Shown piece after piece: positions 6,496 to 12,329 of a stretch of DNA of 64,000 nt (position 1 is its first letter; each line of letters begins with the position of its first letter). This DNA comes from a virus. The DNA lies in the IMG/VR virus record IMGVR_UViG_3300050821_001527, positions 1 through 64,000 of that record. One strand, 5' to 3'. The notes under the pieces were generated by a model. It worked only from the letters and a program-made list of their open reading frames with translations. It did not search any database and had not been told where the DNA came from. A program made the translations under genes and the position numbers.

Positions 6496-6867
6496 GCGGT
6501 AGAACGTGGTGTGGTCAATCGTCATCACCGGCTTTTTGTGCAGCTTGCCCTCGAAGTAGGCTTTATCCATCGGGCCACCCCAATATTTGCAGCCGCCCGT
6601 GGGGTCATGCTTGTCCGATTCATACCAAGCGTTCCACGTCTGGACGAAAACCCAGTCGGGTTCGCTTTTGATATGCTTGGCCGTGCCACCATAGACGCCC
6701 TTGAGGTTGCCGCGTGTTCGGATGACGGCGCAAATGGCAATCTTGCACTTGTAGGACTCACCCGCCGCCTCACCCACGACAGCGTTGACGACTTTATGAG
6801 AGTCCAGTTCGGCGAAGGCGGAATTGACCGCCAACGCCATCAGGATTATGAGCGCGATGCGTTTCAT
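6493..6867 (-). CDS. Exported SleB-like cell wall hydrolase (124 aa)
   Basis: Probable endolysin that cleaves peptidoglycan. An N-terminal signal peptide (residues 1-19, ending NSAFA) is followed by a compact hydrolase domain with GEAAGES around Glu33, then AICAVIRTRG and later KGVYGGTAKH, DPTGGCKYWGG and a C-terminal DHTTFYR. This follows the SleB/CwlJ (hydrolase_2) pattern, in which the Glu of GEA is catalytic. The export signal suggests Sec-dependent release. It is coupled to the upstream gene by an ATGA overlap, and its stop codon lies in repeat B. No holin was identified next to it. Confidence 0.8.
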   Translation of the reverse strand: MKRIALIILMALAVNSAFAELDSHKVVNAVVGEAAGESYKCKIAICAVIRTRGNLKGVYGGTAKHIKSEPDWVFVQTWNAWYESDKHDPTGGCKYWGGPMDKAYFEGKLHKKPVMTIDHTTFYR

Positions 6868-7133
6868 CGGGCAACGTAGTGTTCACCAAACACTTGCTTG
6901 AGCGTTTCGGCGGGGCCAAAGGTGCTGAACGCATTGAACTTCTGACTGCCCTTGTAATCCCAAACGCCACAGCGAACGCCGTCCACGGTGAAGCCCCATG
7001 AGTTCTTAACCTTGTCCGGGTCATCTTCGCAGTTGGCCTTGAAACCGAGTCGCTTGACGATTTCGGCAACGGTGATGTTTTGCAGACCGCCCGTTCGGGA
7101 GTCTCCGGTTTGATTGACTGGTTTGATAATCAT
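6864..7133 (-). CDS. Conserved-looking phage protein (89 aa)
   Basis: Not assigned. Sequence character is that of a small soluble phage accessory protein: NITVAEIVKRLGF, then SWGFTVDGVRCGVWDYKG and FSTFGPAETLKQVFGEHYV. It precedes and is translationally coupled (ATGA) to the SleB-like lysin, so a link to lysis control is possible but not shown. Confidence 0.7.
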   Translation of the reverse strand: MIIKPVNQTGDSRTGGLQNITVAEIVKRLGFKANCEDDPDKVKNSWGFTVDGVRCGVWDYKGSQKFNAFSTFGPAETLKQVFGEHYVAR

Positions 7134-7139
7134 GGGAAT

Positions 7140-7168
7140 AGAATAGCGGGATTAAACCGGCTTGTCAA
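7140..7168 (-). promoter_or_regulatory. Early promoter, leaderless layout
   Basis: Minus strand: TTGACA (7168-7163), 17 nt, TATTCT (7145-7140), 6 nt, ATG at 7133. The stop codon of the upstream gene lies inside it. Confidence 0.85.
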
Positions 7169-7706
7169 GCACAATTTTCAATTCATCCACGCAGCACAAC
7201 AACTGCGCTCGCACGTATTTGAACAAGTCCGGGTCGCCGTCCACCAAGTTGGGCAACACGCGGGCCTTTTCCTTGATATACGTGACGGCAAAACCGGGGT
7301 CATGCTGCACGATGGAATTGGTGTTGTTATACAAGTCGGCCAGCTTGATTTTCTTGGCCGATTTGCCGATGGTGGCCAAGCGAGCCGCTTCCAAGACTTT
7401 TCTCTCCATGCGGTTCAAGTCCGGGTAATTCTGCGGCGTGTATAAGTCGGTCAACTCATGCACAATCAGAGCAATTTCGGTGCCAAACTCGCGCTCCAAC
7501 TGCCCGAAAGTCGTTTCGGTATCTTCCAAGGTATCGTGCAAGTGCGCGGCGGCGATTTCGGTTTCGGTGCCACCGTAAGCAGCAACTATGCCAGCCACCG
7601 CATCAGTATGCGTCCAGTATGGGGTGCCGTCATACTTGCGGACTTGTTTAACCGCGTCATGGGCGGCGTGTGCGAAGGCTTGCGCTCTGGTAATCAAATC
7701 AGTCAT
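7152..7706 (-). CDS. HD-domain (p)ppGpp hydrolase, MESH1/SpoT-like (184 aa)
   Basis: Likely removes the 3' pyrophosphate from the alarmone (p)ppGpp or a related nucleotide. The HD fold motifs match the SpoT/MESH1 hydrolase pattern: His33 in PYWTHTDAV, HLHDTLEDTETT with His57-Asp58 and Glu61-Asp62, then KIKLADLYNNT with Asp124. There is no synthetase or regulatory domain, and the length is that of small alarmone hydrolases. It is a single-gene unit with its own leaderless promoter (-35 TTGACG). Substrate specificity is inferred from the motif pattern. Other HD nucleotidases are possible but fit less well. Confidence 0.8.
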   Translation of the reverse strand: MTDLITRAQAFAHAAHDAVKQVRKYDGTPYWTHTDAVAGIVAAYGGTETEIAAAHLHDTLEDTETTFGQLEREFGTEIALIVHELTDLYTPQNYPDLNRMERKVLEAARLATIGKSAKKIKLADLYNNTNSIVQHDPGFAVTYIKEKARVLPNLVDGDPDLFKYVRAQLLCCVDELKIVLDKPV

Positions 7707-7712
7707 ATTGAT

Positions 7713-7741
7713 ATACTAGCCTGTTAGACGGCTGGCGTCAA
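7713..7741 (-). promoter_or_regulatory. Early promoter, leaderless layout
   Basis: Minus strand: TTGACG (7741-7736), 17 nt, TAGTAT (7718-7713), 6 nt, ATG at 7706. Confidence 0.85.
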
Positions 7742-7760
7742 GGATTATTTTGCATCCATA

Positions 7761-7825
7761 ACCTGTTGATTACCAGCCACTTGCGCGGGACACCCCGCGT
7801 AAGTCCCTCTCCGAAAGGAACTTAC
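7761..7825. repeat. Three-hairpin element, copy C
   Basis: Stem 1 is weak. Stem 2 is GCGGG-ACAC-CCCGC. Stem 3 is GTAAGTCC...GGAACTTAC. It lies between the reverse unit 8243-7834 and the promoter of the HD hydrolase (19 nt away). Confidence 0.75.
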
Positions 7826-7833
7826 GTTGGCTG

Positions 7834-8049
7834 TTAAATGAAGCGCGAGAGGAACGCCCCCACCCACGCGGGCCAGCTAAAGGCCACAAAGAAGAACACC
7901 GCAACCAGAGCGATGAACCTGACAACGCGGGAACGGTTGCCGAAGTCGCGTTTTTCGAGGGAGTTGATTGCCGTGAATCCGACCACCGCGCCGATGAGCA
8001 GGTAAAACAGGGCGAAGGCGAACAGGATGGGGAATAGGTATTGTGTCAT
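7834..8049 (-). CDS. Small membrane protein (71 aa)
   Basis: Two predicted membrane segments: FPILFAFALFYLLIGAVVGF (6-25) and FIALVAVFFFVAFSWPAWVG (about 45-64), separated by a basic loop. It is coupled to the upstream HicA-like gene by an ATGA overlap. Holin is a possibility from size and topology, but the gene is not next to the lysin, so I leave it unassigned. Confidence 0.65.
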   Translation of the reverse strand: MTQYLFPILFAFALFYLLIGAVVGFTAINSLEKRDFGNRSRVVRFIALVAVFFFVAFSWPAWVGAFLSRFI

Positions 8050-8243
8050 AAGGTTTCGAGGTTAAGGTTCCAATTTTGTTTGGCGAATCTGCGTAGCGGG
8101 TGCAATCCACGTTCGCCGACATGGAAAGAGTAAAACGGTTGCTTGGTATCGGGCGGGTAGATTTTGACCGTGGACGCCTTTGTATAGTCCAAACGGAATC
8201 CCTGCCGTGCGAGTGCTTTTAGTAACTGCGGAACGTCTTTCAT
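8046..8243 (-). CDS. HicA-like small RNA-binding protein (65 aa)
   Basis: The pattern LLKALARQGFRLDYTKAST, a short beta hairpin (VKIYPP), then FYSFHVGERGLHPLRRFAKQ resembles the compact alpha-beta-beta-beta-alpha HicA fold found in toxin-antitoxin mRNA interferases and in many phage orphans. The usual catalytic His of HicA sits on the first strand after a Gly; here that position is not clearly conserved. No HicB antitoxin gene is adjacent: the partner is a membrane protein. So it may be a binding-only relative. Confidence 0.45.
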   Translation of the reverse strand: MKDVPQLLKALARQGFRLDYTKASTVKIYPPDTKQPFYSFHVGERGLHPLRRFAKQNWNLNLETL

Positions 8244-8249
8244 GGTGTA

Positions 8250-8278
8250 AGAGTATAGGGCTATTGCCCGGTTGTCAA
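8250..8278 (-). promoter_or_regulatory. Early promoter, leaderless layout
   Basis: Minus strand: TTGACA (8278-8273), 17 nt, TACTCT (8255-8250), 6 nt, ATG at 8243. Confidence 0.85.
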
Positions 8279-8282
8279 GGGA

Positions 8283-8792
8283 TTAAATGTCCAGATAGAG
8301 GCAATCGTAATCCACGACAATCGGCAACAGCGAGCCATCCAGAATCAACAGATTCTCGCGGTGCAAATCCCAGACGGTAATGCCCGCCTCCTCACACCTT
8401 TTGACGATTTCGCTTTTCATGGCGTAAAAGAATGTGTCATGTTCGCAACTCCAACCAAGCTGGATTGCCTTGACGAAACGGCAGACCAGCGCATACCCCT
8501 TGGAATGAATCCAGTAAACCTTGGGCGTCAGTGTGCGGTAAACGGGATTGTCCAACAGGGGCTTGACTTTCTCGTTAAACGCCGTGCTGCTGATTTTGAT
8601 GACGAAACGGCCAATGCGGTAGCAGTAGCTATAGGCACCGCTGGCAAAGAATTTCAACCCCTGACTTTCCAGCCATGCGCGGGCAGTGTCTTTGAAGTTG
8701 TATGTGTCCTCGATTTGAATGGATTCGAGATGCGCGATGATGCGCTTAATCCGAAGGCGGGTGCTGGTTCCGGGCGTAGTGTTGTTATTCAT
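8283..8792 (-). CDS. Protein-kinase-fold protein (169 aa)
   Basis: Reads as a minimal kinase-like domain. A Gly/Ser/Tyr loop (FASGAYSYCYRIG, 49-61) is followed by FVIKI with Lys66 in the position of the ATP-binding lysine. LTPKVYWI...GYALVCRFV resembles the hinge region. WDLHRENLLI has Asp142 and Asn147 as in the HxDxxxxN catalytic loop, and VVDYD (Asp161) stands for the metal-binding DFG. At 169 residues it is much shorter than a full kinase. It may phosphorylate a host protein or a small molecule, or be an inactive kinase-like fold. Single-gene unit with an early promoter. Confidence 0.65.
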   Translation of the reverse strand: MNNNTTPGTSTRLRIKRIIAHLESIQIEDTYNFKDTARAWLESQGLKFFASGAYSYCYRIGRFVIKISSTAFNEKVKPLLDNPVYRTLTPKVYWIHSKGYALVCRFVKAIQLGWSCEHDTFFYAMKSEIVKRCEEAGITVWDLHRENLLILDGSLLPIVVDYDCLYLDI

Positions 8793-8798
8793 GTGAAG

Positions 8799-8827
8799 AT
8801 ATTAGTTGAATAATCGCACCGTGTCAA
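8799..8827 (-). promoter_or_regulatory. Early promoter, leaderless layout
   Basis: Minus strand: TTGACA (8827-8822), 17 nt, TAATAT (8804-8799), 6 nt, ATG at 8792. Confidence 0.85.
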
Positions 8828-8859
8828 GGGAATATTTTGCATAAATGAATCAATCTTCA

Positions 8860-8926
8860 TAAGTGTTTGAGGCGCAGGCACTTGCGGCGGGCCACCCGCG
8901 TAACCCCCTGAGTTGCAGAGAGTTAC
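8860..8926. repeat. Three-hairpin element, copy D
   Basis: Stem 1 is AAGTG...CACTT, stem 2 GCGGG-CCA-CCCGC, stem 3 GTAAC...GTTAC with an inner CTG/CAG. This copy follows a predicted non-coding transcript, not a protein gene, which shows that the element does not depend on a stop codon. Confidence 0.8.
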
Positions 8927-9119
8927 GAAACTAGCGCCGTCACGACCTACGCCGTCCCCTCCGGTGTTATCCAGAGGACGGGAGTTGCACCCGTCTTATC
9001 ACGACAATTTCTTTAAATTGGTGGAGACTATCGCGCCCCGCTACGCCGGATTTTTACCGGAAGGTGCTACATTTTGGCTACAGTCTTGAAACATTTTGCC
9101 TACAGTCCGCACTCTCAAC
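8927..9119 (-). ncRNA. Candidate structured RNA 1
   Basis: A sigma70-like promoter (9126-9153) reads into about 190 nt without a convincing ORF; the longest start gives only ~24 codons. On the minus strand the RNA would contain two 17-nt direct repeats, a CCGG-TAAAAAT-CCGG hairpin, a perfect CAATTT-AAAG-AAATTG hairpin and a GACGGG-TGCAACT-CCCGTC hairpin, then run into repeat D. The last hairpin resembles a tRNA T-arm, but no matching acceptor stem was found. Ends are inferred. Confidence 0.5.
9069..9107. repeat. 17-nt direct repeat inside candidate RNA 1
   Basis: ACATTTTGGCTACAGTC (9069-9085) and ACATTTTGCCTACAGTC (9091-9107) are identical at 16 of 17 positions and are spaced 22 nt start to start. 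Confidence 0.7.
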
Positions 9120-9125
9120 ATCTAT

Positions 9126-9153
9126 ACTCTAGCAGATTATTTTAATCTGTCAA
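9126..9153 (-). promoter_or_regulatory. Early promoter of candidate RNA 1
   Basis: Minus strand: TTGACA (9153-9148), 16 nt, TAGAGT (9131-9126). No ORF begins at the expected position, so the product is probably RNA. Confidence 0.65.
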
Positions 9154-9164
9154 GAAAAATCATG

Positions 9165-9386
9165 CCGTATTATCGTTTAATGTCGCCCCGGCTGGGGATT
9201 GTCCTAGCGCATTATGTATAAGGGGACAGCCCATGCTCGCTTCAAAGTCCCGCCACATTCTCTAGGTCAGACAGTTGGTTTTTGTGACCGCGTTTAACCG
9301 CCTGTATCGAGTCCCTACTGACCGATTACCACGCCACGCGAGGCATCATTGTTCATCTACTTACCCGATACCACCCATAACCAACT
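9165..9386 (-). ncRNA. Candidate structured RNA 2
   Basis: The predicted transcript starts at about 9386 with AGTTGGTT, which pairs perfectly with AACCAACT further along the minus strand (plus-strand arms 9379-9386 and 9273-9280). Nested inside is a second long-range stem, GTATCG/CGATAC (9366-9371 with 9304-9309). The 3' part has a CCCC-AGCC-GGGG hairpin and a GTCC/GGAC pairing. The first ATG gives only five codons. The nested stems and the start of the transcript at the first paired base argue for a folded RNA. No match to a known family was recognised. The 3' end is a guess. Confidence 0.55.
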
Positions 9387-9392
9387 ATAAAG

Positions 9393-9420
9393 ATACTAAC
9401 AGATTTGCCCGGAACGTCAA
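9393..9420 (-). promoter_or_regulatory. Early promoter of candidate RNA 2
   Basis: Minus strand: TTGACG (9420-9415), 16 nt, TAGTAT (9398-9393). The predicted start 6-7 nt later is the first base of the AGTTGGTT stem. Confidence 0.7.
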
Positions 9421-9428
9421 GAACTATT

Positions 9429-10118
9429 TTAAACTTTCTCAACTGTCGGCTTGAGCCATATCCCGCGCTCACCCAACAGGCCGAACAAATCAAATTCATC
9501 CAGCAAGCGCAGAGCCTTGCCCGTGTCAGCGGCGAACATCTTCAAGGATTCTTCGCGGATACGCTCGGTTGAGACGTTCGCAAAGTGCTTGTAATTACAG
9601 CAGAACCCGTGCATGGCATTGGCCGTATTGCGCTCAATCCTGAATCCCTTGGTAATGGCGAAACGGATTGCACGAATCACGCGCAACGCATCTTCCCCGA
9701 AACGCACACGCGGGTCGCCTACACAGCGAATCAGTCTGTCCGTAATGTCTTCAATCCCCTTGTGCGGGTCGAGAACATCGAACTCGTTCGCGGCGTTTAC
9801 GGCAATCGCGTTCATCGTGAAGTCACGACGGGCGAGGTCATCAAAGATTGTGCCAATCGTGACGCTCTCAGGGCGGCGACCGTCGGTATAACAGCCATCC
9901 TTACGACAAAGGACGTAATCTGCCGAGCCGAGTGCGGGGACGTTGGCACGTATAGTGAAAAATTCGGGTGTTTCGAGGAAAATCTTTCCCCCGAGCGCAA
10001 TAATCGTTTCGCGCATGGAATCAAACGAAGGGGCTTCAACGGCGAAATCCATATCCTTGGACTTGACGCCCAAGAATGTATCTCTCACACTTCCGCCCAC
10101 TCTGAAAATCTTATTCAT
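9429..10118 (-). CDS. CCA-adding enzyme / poly(A) polymerase-like nucleotidyltransferase (229 aa)
   Basis: Class II tRNA nucleotidyltransferase-like head domain. IFRVGGSVRDTFLG (4-17) is the GGSVRD nucleotide-binding motif, and KDMDFAVE has the metal-binding DxD (Asp22, Asp24). RRDFTMNAIAV is the next signature, and RCVGDPRVRFGEDALRVIR, with IRAIRFA, is the conserved neck. At 229 residues it keeps head and neck but lacks most of the body and tail (family members are about 400 or more). It could repair or tag tRNA ends, or polyadenylate RNA, during infection. No phage tRNA was found in this window. The promoter lies 7 nt upstream of the ATG. Confidence 0.85.
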   Translation of the reverse strand: MNKIFRVGGSVRDTFLGVKSKDMDFAVEAPSFDSMRETIIALGGKIFLETPEFFTIRANVPALGSADYVLCRKDGCYTDGRRPESVTIGTIFDDLARRDFTMNAIAVNAANEFDVLDPHKGIEDITDRLIRCVGDPRVRFGEDALRVIRAIRFAITKGFRIERNTANAMHGFCCNYKHFANVSTERIREESLKMFAADTGKALRLLDEFDLFGLLGERGIWLKPTVEKV

Positions 10119-10125
10119 TCCACTT

Positions 10126-10154
10126 ATCCTATGGGATTAGGCCCGAACTGTCAA
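10126..10154 (-). promoter_or_regulatory. Early promoter, near-leaderless
   Basis: Minus strand: TTGACA (10154-10149), 17 nt, TAGGAT (10131-10126), 7 nt, ATG at 10118. Confidence 0.8.
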
Positions 10155-10378
10155 GGATTTATTCGCTTGGTGTAGGATTTGATATAGGGTTTCAGGTCAG
10201 AGGCAATAGACGCGGCAATCGCGTCAACTTCACCTTGACCGGCAGAATGGCCGCGTTCGTAGGCAGCGAATTCAATGTATTGAATGAATTCGGGCGGCAA
10301 GTCGTGATATTCAGCCTGCTTCCGTGCTGCGGCGTCCGCGTCCGCTTTGTCAACCATCGCTTGTAATTCTTTAGTCAT
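10151..10378 (-). CDS. Hypothetical protein (75 aa)
   Basis: Not recognised. Helical and Ala-rich (KADADAAARKQAEYHDLPPE), with a second helix FAAYERGHSAGQGEVD that is common in small phage proteins. Its stop overlaps the -35 region of the CCA-like gene promoter. Confidence 0.65.
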   Translation of the reverse strand: MTKELQAMVDKADADAAARKQAEYHDLPPEFIQYIEFAAYERGHSAGQGEVDAIAASIASDLKPYIKSYTKRINP

Positions 10379-10384
10379 GCTTAG

Positions 10385-10412
10385 AAGATAGCAGAATTTG
10401 CACCATTGTCAA
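10385..10412 (-). promoter_or_regulatory. Early promoter, leaderless layout
   Basis: Minus strand: TTGACA (10412-10407), 16 nt, TATCTT (10390-10385), 6 nt, ATG at 10378. Confidence 0.85.
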
Positions 10413-10422
10413 GAACTATATC

Positions 10423-10485
10423 TCGTTGTCCATCAAGGACTTGCGCGGGTGCCCCTGCGTAACCCGTTGTGGCTCAGTGGGTTAC
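10423..10485. repeat. Three-hairpin element, copy E
   Basis: Stem 3 is clear: GTAACCC-GTTG...CA-GTGGGTTAC. Stem 2 is shortened and stem 1 weak. It lies between the winged-helix gene and the next promoter (10 nt away). Confidence 0.75.
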
Positions 10486-10497
10486 GAGGTTTGCCGC

Positions 10498-10830
10498 TTA
10501 CAGCGAGAACCAGTAGCGTTTGCTGTGGCCGGTGCCGGTGAACTTGATTGCGCCGGAATTGCGGAGTTGCTTGACAGTTTGGGTGAGGGTATGGCGGGTG
10601 TAGGTGGTATAGCCGGATTCCTGAATTGCCGTTTCGATTTGCGTGACCGTCATCCCTTGGGCCTTGCGGGTGGGGAGGACATTAACGACGAGCTTTTGCA
10701 GCGGGAACGGATTGCGGGGCAACTGGCAGTTGGTCGCCCCCACCGTCCGATAGTTGGCGCGGAGATTGTCGGCGATGGTGAGGATTGCGGAGATGACGTT
10801 GGAATTCAGACCGAGCGTGTTGTTTTTCAT
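10498..10830 (-). CDS. Winged-helix DNA-binding protein (110 aa)
   Basis: Probable transcription regulator. The C-terminal half (about residues 58-110) reads as a winged helix: MTVTQIETAIQESGYTTYT, a recognition-helix-like HTLTQTVKQLRNSGAIKF, then a wing ending SKRYWFSL. It is one of the few early genes with a 5' leader (about 40 nt). That leader contains the inverted repeat AGGC-N6-GCCT, so autoregulation through an operator or RNA hairpin is plausible. Confidence 0.65.
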   Translation of the reverse strand: MKNNTLGLNSNVISAILTIADNLRANYRTVGATNCQLPRNPFPLQKLVVNVLPTRKAQGMTVTQIETAIQESGYTTYTRHTLTQTVKQLRNSGAIKFTGTGHSKRYWFSL

Positions 10831-10851
10831 ATTCGTTATTTTTCTTCTGTC

Positions 10852-10865
10852 AGGCGTGATTGCCT
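10852..10865. promoter_or_regulatory. Inverted repeat in leader of the winged-helix gene
   Basis: AGGC (10852-10855) and GCCT (10862-10865) flank GTGATT, a few nt downstream of the predicted start site. Candidate operator or mRNA hairpin. Confidence 0.4.
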
Positions 10866-10876
10866 TTGATGTAGAA

Positions 10877-10904
10877 AGAATAACAGAATTTTGTTTTGAG
10901 TCAA
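10877..10904 (-). promoter_or_regulatory. Early promoter with leader
   Basis: Minus strand: TTGACT (10904-10899), 16 nt, TATTCT (10882-10877). The ATG of the winged-helix gene is 46 nt past the -10 box. Confidence 0.75.
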
Positions 10905-10941
10905 GGTATTTATCGAATTTTATTGAAGTATTTTTCGAGAC

Positions 10942-11009
10942 ACAAGTTGTTGACTATCAAGGGTTTGCACGGGACGCCCCGCGTAACCTCCTCTGTGGCA
11001 AGGGGTTAC
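10942..11009. repeat. Three-hairpin element, copy F
   Basis: Stem 1 has TTGACTATCAA at its tip, stem 2 is CGGG-ACGC-CCCG, stem 3 is GTAACCTCCT...AGGGGTTAC. It lies between gene 11257-11030 and the winged-helix promoter. Confidence 0.75.
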
Positions 11010-11029
11010 GGGGTTTGTTTCAGCAGGTT

Positions 11030-11257
11030 CTATGCCACCTTGCGGGCCACGCTCTTGATGTCAGCAAGGTAGGTGTCGCCATATTCCCCGTCCGGGCACA
11101 TGGGGGACGTGACGAAACAAAAGACGCGGGCGAAGGGATTCGCGGCCTCTTTGTCAGGGGCTTGATAGTGTTTCAGGACTTTCCACGTCCACGAACCGTT
11201 AGACCACGTTTCGTAAGGATTGGAAACCGGGCGGGTTTTGGCACATTCGTTTTTCAT
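11030..11257 (-). CDS. Trp-rich phage accessory protein (75 aa)
   Basis: No function assigned. The segment NPYETWSNGSWTWKVLKHYQ followed by APDKEAANPFARVFCFVTSP and EYGDTYLADI has the look of a small family common in phages; I cannot name it with certainty. Single-gene unit ending in repeat F. Confidence 0.65.
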   Translation of the reverse strand: MKNECAKTRPVSNPYETWSNGSWTWKVLKHYQAPDKEAANPFARVFCFVTSPMCPDGEYGDTYLADIKSVARKVA

Positions 11258-11263
11258 GGTGAG

Positions 11264-11292
11264 AGGATAGCTGTTTAGTTACGGGTTGTCAA
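11264..11292 (-). promoter_or_regulatory. Early promoter, leaderless layout
   Basis: Minus strand: TTGACA (11292-11287), 17 nt, TATCCT (11269-11264), 6 nt, ATG at 11257. Confidence 0.85.
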
Positions 11293-11295
11293 GGT

Positions 11296-11724
11296 TTATT
11301 TCACACTCCAAAGCGGGACGGTGAAGTCATCAGCGAATTTGTGTTTGTTAGACCACGATTCACGCGACAGGAAAACGCCGACACATTGAGCCGTGGCGAT
11401 GCGTTTGGTGACTTCCTCACGGATGATTCGCAGCGTGTTACCGGAGCAAATCAGGTCATCAATGATGATATATCGCTCGCTGGATTCAACCCCTTCAAGA
11501 TTGGAGCCGAAATGGTTGCCGTCATCCTTGCGAACCATGAGCATATTCTTTTTGAGCTTCATGGCGATGATGGGGGCAATCAACGCCCCGGACATTCCAC
11601 GAAAGGCGATTGCATCAAACTCAACTTCGGAATCCTTAATGAGCTTGACCAGTTTGGTTACGGTTTCCGGCAACCGGGCAACGTCAACCAGATGTTTCAG
11701 ATAGTCAGAACGAATGGCGGGCAT
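11296..11724 (-). CDS. Phosphoribosyltransferase, type I (142 aa)
   Basis: Transfers or removes phosphoribosyl groups using PRPP. The PRPP-binding signature is RYIIIDDLICSGNTL (about 84-98), preceded by FDAIAFRGMSGALIAPIIA, the helix-strand of the type I PRTase fold, and a flexible-loop segment MLMVRKDDGNHFGS. The ATG at 11724 is chosen because it follows the stop of the upstream gene by 4 nt; the in-frame ATG at 11757 lies inside that gene. The substrate base is unknown. Adenine or orotate types are possible. Confidence 0.8.
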   Translation of the reverse strand: MPAIRSDYLKHLVDVARLPETVTKLVKLIKDSEVEFDAIAFRGMSGALIAPIIAMKLKKNMLMVRKDDGNHFGSNLEGVESSERYIIIDDLICSGNTLRIIREEVTKRIATAQCVGVFLSRESWSNKHKFADDFTVPLWSVK

Positions 11725-11728
11725 AGTA

Positions 11729-11899
11729 TTAGGAGAGTTGGTTTTCGATTTCGACAATCACGTTGCGGTGCTGGGAAATGCCAACGTGTTTTTCCATCAC
11801 CAGAAAACGCTCGATGGAACCATAGGACACGCGGCCAGTGAAGACCTTGCGGTATTTTACGCCGCCCAATTTGTAAACCAGAATGGTGTTTTTATTCAT
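11729..11899 (-). CDS. Small hypothetical protein (56 aa)
   Basis: Not recognised. Starts MNKNTILVYKLGGVKYRKVF and continues as a small beta-rich protein. The promoter is exactly 6 nt from the ATG, and the phosphoribosyltransferase follows after 4 nt, so the two form one unit. Confidence 0.7.
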   Translation of the reverse strand: MNKNTILVYKLGGVKYRKVFTGRVSYGSIERFLVMEKHVGISQHRNVIVEIENQLS

Positions 11900-11905
11900 G
11901 TGTAA

Positions 11906-11934
11906 AGAGTATCGGAATTGTTTGCGGTTGTCAA
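11906..11934 (-). promoter_or_regulatory. Early promoter, leaderless layout
   Basis: Minus strand: TTGACA (11934-11929), 17 nt, TACTCT (11911-11906), 6 nt, ATG at 11899. Confidence 0.85.
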
Positions 11935-11942
11935 GGAAAATT

Positions 11943-12293
11943 TCAGCCGTAAATTACTTCACCAAAGGCGGCGAGTTGGGCAAAGGCGTCGAAGTCGAAG
12001 GCGTCAGACTGACAAAGCCAGTTGTCCCAATCTTCCCAGTTGGCACTGAAAGGCGGTTGCGTCAAACCCTTGGGCCATTTGGTAGGGTCGAACAGCAGCG
12101 GGAACGCGGCAATCAGTTTGGCCTTGTCCAAGTCATAGGTTTTGCCGTCCTCCGTGTCCACAAATTCAAATTCCATCTTCTTATAATCCCAGCCACGGCA
12201 TTTCAGCGTCATACCGGCTTCGGGGTGGTTGTCCATGATGGCGCGGACAATCTTTTCAACGGTTTCGTCAGGGATGACTAAGGTAATATTCAT
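11943..12293 (-). CDS. Hypothetical protein (116 aa)
   Basis: Not recognised. An N-terminal alpha/beta segment (ITLVIPDETVEKIVRAIMDN) is followed by an acidic, Trp-rich C-terminal part (WEDWDNWLCQSDAFDFDAFA). Such acidic aromatic tails occur in DNA-mimic or inhibitor proteins, but there is no direct evidence for that here. Confidence 0.65.
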   Translation of the reverse strand: MNITLVIPDETVEKIVRAIMDNHPEAGMTLKCRGWDYKKMEFEFVDTEDGKTYDLDKAKLIAAFPLLFDPTKWPKGLTQPPFSANWEDWDNWLCQSDAFDFDAFAQLAAFGEVIYG

Positions 12294-12299
12294 GTGTAG

Positions 12300-12328
12300 A
12301 GATTAGCGGATTGATTACCGCTTGTCAA
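12300..12328 (-). promoter_or_regulatory. Early promoter, leaderless layout
   Basis: Minus strand: TTGACA (12328-12323), 17 nt, TAATCT (12305-12300), 6 nt, ATG at 12293. Confidence 0.85.
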
Positions 12329-12329
12329 G

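Noticed and set aside
7834-8049. Calling the two-pass membrane protein a holin
   Set aside because: It is paired with a HicA-like gene, not with the lysin; size alone is not enough.
8970-9060. Possible tRNA on the minus strand (T-arm-like ACGGG-TGCAACT-CCCGT)
   Set aside because: The seven bases after the arm have no complementary acceptor strand at the right distance, and no anticodon arm fits.
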